In this document: positions 56,150-64,000 of the stretch, piece by piece
How positions within the stretch are numbered: position 1 is the stretch's first letter
Layout: every line of letters begins with the position of its first letter
NCBI RefSeq assembly: GCF_000346465.2
Contig: NC_034011.1
Coordinates: 13,453,339 to 13,517,338 of the forward strand
Reading direction: 5' to 3'
Length of the DNA stretch: 64,000 bases
Origin: Prunus persica
Lineage: Eukaryota; Streptophyta; Magnoliopsida; Rosales; Rosaceae
Made by a program: the position numbers and the translations under genes
The notes under the pieces: generated by a model
Database searches by the model: none
What the model was told of the DNA's origin: nothing
The model's input: the letters and a program-made list of their open reading frames with translations, nothing else

Positions 56150-57661
56150 CTAATCGAATAATGTTCCAAAATCTACATTATCGTCTGGTACATGCGGTTC
56201 AGAGGTCTGGGGGTCTACACGGGTCGGCATCTGGTGGAGATGCTCGGGATGGACGGGCTCGGAGGTCGGCACATCAAAATGCGGGATTGGAATGCCGGAC
56301 TGTGCGAGGGACTGCAGAATGACCGACATCTGGCTCTGAAGAGTGGCCACCTGTGCTGTCAAAGCAGTGACCTGACTGTTCGACTGCGCTGATGAACGGG
56401 GTCTGGGTTCCCTCCGCCTGGCATTCCCCATCCCTCGACAATATGTCCCCGGTCTCCTCCCTAGAGTCTGATCCAATGTCTCCGTCAAGATCTGAAACCC
56501 AGCATCCTGTGGAGGATCCATAGACTCGATCGGAGTATCGGGAGGAAGTTGGGAGGCAGACTCCTGAAGAACCAACTGGCTCCTCTCCACCATCGTCGTC
56601 TGTTTAGCATAACATAAAATATAAATTCAAACATTCATATAATAACCTTTAAAGTTGAATGCGTAACATAAGAATTAAAATTAAATAATACTTACATGAA
56701 GGGACTTGGCCAATTCATTCCCAGGTCGAACATAAACGTTGCCAAATACGTCAATCTCTGGGAATTTGGACCCCCCCTAAATTGAACAAAAGAAGAAAAA
56801 TATTAGAACGAAAAAATAAATTAAAAATAATGAAAAAGTAAAAATTAAATAAAAATTATTTTATTATTACCTGACGCCGGGCATCCATCCTATAGGAGAA
56901 GGGCCTGGAACCCGAATGAATGATGGAGAAGAGTCTTCTTCTTCCTATTGCCCTTATTGACTTTGGCTTTATTCTGTTATACAAAAAATAAAATGTATTA
57001 GTTGAAATTGAAATTAAATATAAAAAAGTAAATAAACATTAGTAAGAAAATAAAAATAAATATAAAAAATTACCACAAAAGCGGGCGCCTGAAAATGAGC
57101 GCAGAGCCACGCCCAACTATCCTCCCGCCCCTCAAGCTCTTTCGGGCAACCCTCTTGAAGAGCGACTTGCGGATCATCGAACGCCTCAAAATGGTGGTGC
57201 AAGTCGCTCTTCCACTGCTTGTACCTCTCAGAGAAGAGTCTGTTGACGTACGCCAACGACTCTTCATCAAGGTCCTCCAAGTTGTAGTTCGTCTGCAATA
57301 AATTAATTACATACATTTAAATAATATAAATATAACGTTTGAAAGAAAAAGAATGAAAAGGCGTACATACCGACAACTGGCCGCGAACCTCAGTCTTGGT
57401 CTCGTCAGGCATCACCTTCCAAGACTTCCATTGCATCGGGCAATAGCTCCGAATGACATGACCAATGTCGTGGGCCAAGGAGCTATGCAACTCCGCCGTC
57501 GGTGCAGCCCGATGTCGCTCGTTGTATCCAATGTTGATACGACTGTTGGTCACCCGGGTGACCTTCGCCGTCTTCAACTGCCGACACGGCCCTCGGGTGT
57601 TCCTCTTGGCTACAAATAAAGATGACATTAATGTTAAATAAATAACAAATTTAACAATCAA

Positions 57662-57730
<69 letters not shown>

Positions 57731-57997
57731 CAAGAAATAAAAAATAAAATTAACTGGAGAAAAAGGAAAGCTATACCTGGCTGTGACCCCGACACATCAG
57801 TGGATGTGGTGTCGGTGGTGCTGGCGGGCCGATGAGGCAGGCGCCTGGGACCCCGCAGGTCCAACTGCCAAGTGGTCCATCAGTGCTGGCGCAGTGGCAG
57901 GAGATGCTGGAGCAGTGGCAGCAGATGTCGGCTGAGTCGGGGGCTCCGAACTCTCCGTGGTCGTGACCGCCCTATGACGTGTAATCAGGTCTAACAT
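56150..57997 (-). pseudogene. Ptta/En/Spm-family protein of CACTA 2, six exons
   Basis: TNPA-like second CACTA protein; DNA-binding role inferred from family. Exons on minus: 57997-57777, 57609-57371, 57292-57074, 56973-56871, 56776-56696, 56599-56150, all with GT-AG borders. Exon 1 is Ala/Pro-rich (MLDLITRHRAVTT). Exon 2 has RGPCRQLKTAKVTRVTNSRI and SLAHDIGHVIRSYCPMQWKS. Exon 3 has RYKQWKSDLHHHFEAFDDPQ and REDSWAWLCAHFQ. Exon 5 is SKFPEIDVFGNVYVRPGNEL. Exon 6 has LTETLDQTLGRRPGTYCRGM, a Gln-rich coiled-coil-like stretch and a PHFDVP tail. Exons 2, 3, 5 and 6 join in phase. Exon 4 carries a 4-bp duplication (CATTCATTC) that breaks the frame, and the exon 1 frame does not match exon 2 as I read it. 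Confidence 0.82.
57663..57726. repeat. (CA)n microsatellite in a Ptta-gene intron
   Basis: About 64 bp of uninterrupted CA in the first intron. It is absent from the matching intron of CACTA 1. Confidence 0.97.
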
Positions 57998-58079
57998 CTG
58001 CACAATTTCATTAATACACATACAAATTAATAAAATATACGAATATTTGAAAACACATACAATTTTATTAACATTATTG

Positions 58080-58870
58080 ACCTAGGGTTTGCGAGTTCGG
58101 AGTATCTGGGACTCCGATCCACGATCCGTCGAATCGTAGACGATCCAAGAAATACAAGGTACACCATACGTGAGTTTGAGTTCGATCCAACGGTCCGAAC
58201 ATAACAACCCCGGAAATCGCACAATAGGCAAAATTCATTCGAGACGCAAACGGTAACCAAATTCCAATCCGAAAACACCTATGCGCTCGTGACAATTACA
58301 GGATTGCACTAGGACCTAATTCAGGTGGCTACAGTCACCCACGCGCCGCCCCACGCGCCGGCAGCGGCGGGTGTCCAAAGCGATACCAATCGTCGGAAAA
58401 TTCTTAAAACTAAGGGCCAAGGTTCCTATCCTAGGTTCAAAACATCAATTGGAGCCACTTTTGTTCTCGGACATACTCCGAAAAATGGCCGGAAGTGGCC
58501 GGAATTGAAAATCAAAATCCGGCCGAAACGTAGGGTTTCAAATTAAGTGCCCTAGTGCAACAAATTCAGAAATCCTACCCAACCATCAGCTAAAGCATCA
58601 AAAATAGGATAGAAACCATACCTCAGGTGTCGAAATTGGTCGCCGGAGGAGGGAGAACACGGCGGAGCAGATTCGGTGAAAACCGAAGAAATCGCAGTGG
58701 CTGGCTCGACGGCGACGGCGGGCGAGCTTCGGGGTACCACCAATGTCGCGGGCGCGATCCAAATCCACTGGGGTAGGAGGCTGAGCTGACGGTGGGGAGA
58801 GAGACGACGGGGAAAAAAAATAGCAATCTGGGGAAGAAAGAGGCCATCGCGTGGTTTCTGAAATTTTATT
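58080..58870 (-). promoter_or_regulatory. Leader/promoter module of the CACTA 2 Ptta-like gene
   Basis: On minus: a CT-rich leader (58790-58860), a CCGGC-rich exon, donor CACCTGAG/GTATGGTTTC (about 58620), then an intron with GATGCTTTAGCTGATGGTTG and words shared with CACTA 1 and with the LTR at 13925-14480 (GCGCCGGCAGCG, GCCACTTTTGTTCT, ACGATCC-AGAAATAC). Confidence 0.65.
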
Positions 58871-58969
58871 CGTTTTTGCGCGACGAAGAAAAGGTTACGT
58901 CGCGCAAGAAATTTTAAATGGCTATTGCGCGACGAAAAATATTGATTTCCTTCGCGCAAAGTCATTCAT

Positions 58970-59275
58970 CCGCCAAAATTTGGTGAAAGTGTCGTTTTTG
59001 CGCGACGCATAAGTATGCATGTTCGTCGCGCAATGTTGGCAGTCTGCCAAAATTTGGGATTTAGGGTTTAGCGGGCGAGATTGAATTCTTGCGCGACACA
59101 CAAATGTTTATTTCGTCGTGCAATGTTGGCAGTCCGCCAAAATTTGGGATTTAGGGTTTAGCGGGCGAGATTGAATTCTTGCGCGACGCACTAAAGCAAT
59201 GTCGTCGTGCAATGTTGCCAATAGCCTGAATTTGGGTACTAGGGTTTAGCGGGAGAAATTGAAAACTTGCGCGAC
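58970..59275. repeat. About 90-bp tandem repeat, three copies
   Basis: The word AATTTGGGATTTAGGGTTTA begins at 59051 and 59141, with a diverged third copy near 59229. Each unit ends in a TTGCGCGACRCA palindrome arm. Confidence 0.9.
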
Positions 59276-59389
59276 GCTTAATATTTCGTCGTCGGGCAAC
59301 GACATTGAATTCTTGCGTGACGCACTAACTCATTGTTGTCGCGCAAAAACTCGCAAAAAAAAAAGACATGATATTTGTCCAAAGAGAAA

Positions 59390-59830
59390 GGGCTGGCTGA
59401 GATTGCGCGACGTATACGTACCGCGTCGCGCAAAACCTCGCCAAAAATTTCCCCTGAGTGTTCAAGGAGGAAGAGAGTGAAATGTGAAAGTTCTGGCTGG
59501 TATGGCGCGACGAATGGAACTAACTTCGTCGCGCAAGACCTCGCAAAAAAATTTTCCCTAAGTGTTCGAGGAGGAAGAGAGTGAAATGTGAAAGTTCTGG
59601 CTGGTATGGCGCGACGAATTGAACTAAATTCGTCGCGCAAGACCTCGCAAAAAAATTTCCGCTAAGTGTCCAACGAGGAAGAGAGTGAAATGTGAAAGTT
59701 CTGGCTGGTATAGCGACACGAATTGAACTAAATTCGTCGCGCAAGACCTCGCAAAAAAATTTCCGCTAAGTGTCCAACGAGAAGGAGAGTGAAATGTGAA
59801 AGTTCTGGCTGGTATGGCGCGACGAACTGT
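59390..59830. repeat. 104-bp tandem repeat, four copies plus a partial
   Basis: TTCTGGCTGGTATGGCGCGA-like starts at 59491, 59595, 59699 and 59803, an exact 104-bp period; a diverged copy precedes at about 59389. Each unit carries one GCGCGACGAAT...ATTCGTCGCGCAAG palindrome and the GAAGAGAGTGAAATGTGAAA spacer. Confidence 0.95.
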
Positions 59831-59897
59831 CTTGTATTCGTCGCACAATGCTGTCCTTGGCAGGCTTTGTGCGACCAAACACCTTTATTCGTCGCGC

Positions 59898-59956
59898 AAA
59901 CCCTGTACCCTAAACCCTAAACCCTAAACCCTAAACTGCAGAAACCCTAAACCCGA
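59898..59956. repeat. Telomere-like CCCTAAA tract
   Basis: Four near-perfect CCCTAAA units followed by two more after a short gap. It matches the position of the 19837-19885 tract in CACTA 1. Confidence 0.9.
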
Positions 59957-59978
59957 AACTGGTTTTCATGATCCAACC

Positions 59979-60515
59979 GGCAAACTTGTTTTTTTACACT
60001 TCGAGATCGTATATGCCAAAAATCGAAAAAAACAAACATTAAGAGATCGAGTAACAGGACGAAACTTGTCGACGGTTGTAAATGAAAAGTCCTGATTTAA
60101 CGGTTATTTTAGCTCTGATTTGTATAATTTTGTGCAGCTACTTTTCTTTACCCTATATGAATACAATTAGTGAATTTCATCTTGAATTTCAGATGTTTAC
60201 ACTAGGGTGATATGACATAATGTGATGTTATATTTAACGAACGTATAAGTAAACTATTTATTGTTTCTGAATATATGGTTGCTATGGCAAACGCATTCTA
60301 CGAAAGTAGTTTCAGCAATCTAGCCGTCAAACTCGTTTATTTGTACTTCGAGATCTTAGACCCCAAAAATTGAAAAAATAAAACATTCAGAGATCAAGTA
60401 ACGGGACAAAACTTTTGAACGGTTATAAATGAAAACTCATGATTTAACGGTTATTTTAACTCCGATTTTGATGAATTTTTACACCTACACTCCATGACCC
60501 TATATGAATACAATA
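59979..60515. repeat. Diverged 345-bp direct duplication
   Basis: 59979-60165 and 60324-60515 share ACTTCGAGATC, GAGATCRAGTAAC, GGTTRTAAATGAAAA, GATTTAACGGTTATTTTA and CCCTATATGAATACAAT in the same order. Non-coding. Confidence 0.75.
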
Positions 60516-60589
60516 CTCTAACTCGATCGTCAATTTCAAATATATATGTGTATATATAATATATATTATAAAATAATATATATTTGCGC

Positions 60590-60765
60590 GACGAACATAT
60601 GTGTATCGTCGCGCAAACTTTCGCGCGTGACGGAAGACACTTTGTCGCGCAATTATTTAACTTCACGCGACTAGTGTATTTTGGGTCGCGCAAACTTTGC
60701 ACGACGAGTTTTCCGTCGTCGAGCGAACGTAGCACGACGAGGTCCACTTCGTCGCGCAAGGGTTT
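60590..60765. repeat. Second internal array of CACTA 2
   Basis: Five GCGCGACGAA/TCGTCGCGCAA palindromes downstream of the TNP2-like gene, after a TA microsatellite (60536-60590). Counterpart of 24361-24505. Confidence 0.75.
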
Positions 60766-61083
60766 TCAGTTTTGAAAAATGTTTATTGTCAATAGTTTTC
60801 GAACTTTGTATAAAAATGTTTGGATATATTTATTGATCAATGTTTTATAACAAATTTTGTATCATTTTCATTTTATAAATGTGTTTTGTCAAAAACAAAA
60901 ATTAAAAATGATTATTAAAAGGGTTTGGATATATTGATTTACCAATGTTTTATAATTAAATTTATTTGAATAAAGTTTCAGTTGTCCACATATATAAGGT
61001 TTGGATATTTGTACTATATATATTCAAACATTTGTATTACACAAAGTCTGTACACTAACATAATAAAATTAGAACAAATTTAA

Positions 61084-64000
61084 TTATTCATCATCTGAAC
61101 TATAATAACTTTCGTTATCGTCGCTATCATCACTTTTGGTCTCCCAATCCTCCTCTTCCTCGTCTACTATAACTACATCATCTTCGCTGCTCATGCCCAC
61201 TGCAACATCGAATCTTGGAAGATCCCCGAGTTCAATTGTAATTGACTGAATCGGTATTTCGATTGAAGACACTCCTTGGATTTGAAACGGTTCTTGTATA
61301 ACATGTGTATCTCGAAGTGTTTCTGCATCATTTTCCATTGATGATTCTAAACATTGGTCAGCCACATTGTCGACGTCGTTGTCAGTTAGGTCTAGTTCTG
61401 GTATAGCATACACGTTCCTATGATCCATCTTCTGAACAACTTTCCAACTACTCCCGGCTTTAGGGTCATCTAGATACACAATTTGTGTTGCCATGTTCGC
61501 CAAAATGTAAGGGTCGTCATCATACCAAGTTCTGTTAATGTTCACAGATAGTAAGCCATGGTCGATTTTAACACTTCCCAGCCTGTTTGGGTTGCTATCA
61601 AACCATCAACACTTAAACATGATCACTTGGTATCGATCTTTGTAAAGCAATTGAACGACATTTGTGAGTTTGCCATAGAAATCAATGTTCGTACTTTCGC
61701 CTCCACCTGGGACATGGACACCGCTGTTTTGCGTACACAACTTGTCATCTCGTGCAGCCCCAAAAAATTTAACGCCGTTAATATAACAACCCGAAAACAA
61801 TTCAGCGCGAATCGGGCCGAATGCCAAGTTATATAACTCATCACTGTAAGTGGGGGAATTCGATGATTTCAACTTATTCACCTAATATAATAGAAAACCA
61901 TTCACATGTTAGTCTGATAAAATTAAATACTACAATTTATATTTGTCAAATACAAAACACTTATAACTTACAGATTTCAAAAACCATTGTGGAAATAATT
62001 CACGTTGTTTCTGGGCAACTAAATGTGATGGATGTTCTCGCTTCATCATCTCTTCATGCTCATCTAAGTATGCCATTATCTCATCACAATTGTTCAGTAC
62101 GAACCAATGCGCTACTTCCATGTCATTTCTAGAAAACGACTCCCCTCGTCCAGGATCTCCAAAGGGCCGTGCGCTTTGGGCAAAAACAGAAAGTTTTTCC
62201 TTTCTCATACCTCCGTCGTTATTACGCTGAGGACGATTGAAAGCCGTCTCCACATCTTTTAAATACATTCCACAGAAAGTAAGCAACTCATATTGAACCC
62301 AAGCCTCTATAATTGATCCTTCGGGCTTCGCCCTGTTGCGTACACTTTTTTTCAGCTCTCCGAGAAGCCTGTCAAAATAAAAAGATATGATACAAATTAG
62401 CAAGCCTGTGATAATGATGCATACACAAACGAAAAGGATTATATACCTTTCTATTGGATACATCTAGCGATAGTTGACAGGACAGCAAGCAATGCCTCTT
62501 CTGGCAAGTGAACCATCACGTGCATCATACTTGTGAAGAAAGCTGGAGGAAATATCATCTCAAACTTGCATAGGACTTGGACAATGTCATGGCGCAACTG
62601 AAACATGTCTGTCCTTCGCAATGTTTTTGCCGTCAGTTGGGAAAAAAATCTGGATAACAAGATGATTGGCTTCACCACATCTTCCGGCAGTAGGTGTCGA
62701 ATACCCACAGGAAGTAGGCGTTGCATAAACACATGGCAGTCATGGCTCTTAAGTCCAGTAAATATACCCCCATCGACATTCACGCAACGTGCGATATTAG
62801 AAGCATACCCATCGGGAAATTTGACAGACGATACAAACTTTAGAAACTCTTTTTTGTCATTCGGTTTCATAGAAAAGAATGCAAGATCCCTTCTAGCTTT
62901 ATCACTGTCCCTATTCATCCATAAACCCCTTCGTATGCCCATTCTTTCCAAATCAAGACGAGCTTTGATCGTGTCCTTCGTCTTCCCCTCGATATCTAGA
63001 ATCGTGCCCACCAATGTGTCGAATACATTTTTCTCAACATGCATCACATCTAGATTGTGCCTCAATTTCAGTTTCGACCAATATGGGAGCTCAAAAAACA
63101 TAGGCTTGTGCGTCCAGTTCAAATGGGTAGAAGGTCTAGTCCGACTAACTATTTTCCCGAACGGAGCAAAATCCAAACGGTTCAGCTGTTCCACGATCTC
63201 ATCACCGGACCATTCTCTAGGTCTGAGGCGACGCTCTGTGTTCCCGTCGAACTCTTTATCTTTTTCTCGCCACTCGTGGTCCCATGGAAACCATCTCCGA
63301 TGACCAAGGTAACAAACTTTTCCCGCGTGCCAACCTGAAGTTACATCTTCCTTGCATACAGGACATGCCATATAACCCTTTGTGCTCCACCCAGAAACCA
63401 TTGCATATGCTGGAAAATCATTCACAGTCCACATAACTGCTGCTCGCAAAGTGAACATCCTCCGAGTTGATTTATCGTACGTGCGAACACCGTTTGTCCA
63501 TAAATCCTTCAGCTCATCAACCAGAGGCCTTAAGTACACATCAATTGACCTGCCAGGATCCTCAGTTATCAAAACAGTCATCATCATGTATTTTTTTTTT
63601 CATGCATTTCCAAGGCGGCAAATTATATGGGAATGCGAAAATTGGCCAAGTGCTGTGGTGTTGGTTTAGAACCCCATACGGATTGAATCCGTCAGTGGCA
63701 AGTCCCAATCTAACATTTCGGGGATCAGCAGCAAACTCGGGGAACGTTCGATCGAACTCTTTCCATGCCTCCCCATCTGCAGGATGCCGCATCACATCAT
63801 CGTCTACCCGTTTTTCCTTATGCCATCTCATGTCTGTGGCAGTATGCATCGACATATACAATCGCTGCAACCTAGGTTTAAGGGGCAGATAACGCATGAC
63901 TTTTTGTGGTATCTTAGTCGTTCTATTCTGGGATGTCATTTTGAACCTCGACTCATTACATATAGGGCATGTATCCAACGTTTCATGCTCTTTGTAGAAT
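61084..64000 (-). pseudogene. TNP2-like CACTA transposase, nearly intact, partial at right
   Basis: Main transposase of a CACTA element, expected to act in the nucleus on the CACTA ends. On minus from the edge: MDTCPICNES, LPLKPRLQRLYMSMHTATDM, RNVRLGLATDGFNPYGVLNQ (63978-63562). A run of ten A (one too many) at about 63591-63600 shifts the frame. The next piece (63587-62451) has DPGRSIDVYLRPLVDELKDL, VNDFPAYAMVSGWSTKGYMA, CPVCKEDV, LDVMHVEKNVFDTLVG and the DUF4218 start FPPAFFTSMMHVMVHLPEEA. A deletion and a Trp-to-stop change precede MYPIER, then an intron (about 62370-62447) and GELKKSVRNRAKPEGSIIEA (62369-61985). A further intron leads to the DUF4216-like part (61881-61084), with a TGA after VIMFKC (about 61606) and then KIDHGLLSVNINRTWYDDDP and an acidic tail. 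About four lesions in total. Confidence 0.9.

Larger units (their letters stand above)
58870..59900. repeat. Internal GCGCGACG array of CACTA 2
   Basis: More than ten hyphenated palindromes of GCGCGACGAA type placed between the two genes rather than at the element end. Built partly from two sets of tandem repeats (58970-59275 and 59390-59830). Confidence 0.85.
55403..64000 (-). mobile_element. CACTA (En/Spm) element 2, open at the right
   Basis: Left end CACTACTACATTTTACAC at 55403, close to the ends of CACTA 1. Then a subterminal array, a six-exon Ptta-like gene (56150-57997), a leader module and internal arrays (58080-60760), and a TNP2-like gene (61084 to beyond 64000), all genes on minus. 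The reading frames have few lesions, so it is clearly younger than CACTA 1. The right end is outside the window. Confidence 0.92.

Noticed and set aside
57663..57726. Possible Z-DNA-forming functional element
   Set aside because: The CA tract is in an intron and missing from the sister copy; an ordinary microsatellite is enough.
1..64000. CRISPR arrays, operons, riboswitches, prophage
   Set aside because: Introns, TATA boxes, plant transposons and low gene density show a plant nuclear genome; the tandem repeats found lack CRISPR structure.

Overview
The window looks like a gene-poor, transposon-dense stretch of a eudicot chromosome. Only one gene reads as an intact host gene: a two-exon bHLH162-like transcription factor on the minus strand at 39.7-40.5 kb. 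Two host genes survive as wrecks: a cysteine-rich secretory (DUF26/Gnk2) gene split by a hAT element at 45.2-46.8 kb, and a fragment of an LRR receptor kinase near 6.5 kb. Style of the bHLH gene and of the repeats suggests Rosaceae (apple/pear/peach relatives), but this is only an impression. Nearly everything else is layers of retrotransposons (Tat-like, Athila, Tork-like copia, several solo LTRs) and DNA transposons (hAT, CACTA, small inverted-repeat elements).

Layout. 1-2738: 3' part of a Tat-like Ty3/gypsy element with its 3' LTR (2232-2738) and what looks like the start of an antisense gene running off the left edge. It cuts into a hAT element (2739-5208) that carries a DUF4371-type transposase gene on the minus strand and six regularly spaced palindromes. 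5209-6790: remnant LTR, hAT end and receptor-kinase fragment. 6792-15608: a complete Tork-like copia element with identical 5-bp target duplications (TGGTC); its 5' LTR holds a solo LTR (6923-8750, duplication TGCAT) and its RNase H end is split by another LTR (13014-14970) with five 95-bp repeats. 15994-38022: CACTA element 1, with Ptta-like and TNP2-like genes on the minus strand. It is disrupted by LTR and inverted-repeat elements and by two Athila elements lying in opposite orientations, one of which contains a hAT with perfect 8-bp duplications.

38-45 kb is mostly low-copy-looking DNA around the bHLH gene, with a 341-bp tandem duplication upstream. 45-55.4 kb has the disrupted DUF26 gene, a SINE-like unit, a copia gag relic, and a Tat-like element whose second LTR was entered by CACTA element 2. 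55403-64000 (open on the right): CACTA element 2, much better preserved than element 1, with six-exon Ptta-like and multi-exon TNP2-like genes, both on the minus strand.

The most unusual signals are: (1) a leader-exon/intron module shared by both CACTA elements and a Ty3/gypsy LTR; (2) GCGCGACGAA hyphenated-palindrome arrays found at the CACTA ends and also in front of the internal genes, next to telomere-like CCCTAAA tracts; and (3) the divergent antisense promoter in the Tat-like element. No CRISPR, operon or tRNA gene was seen.
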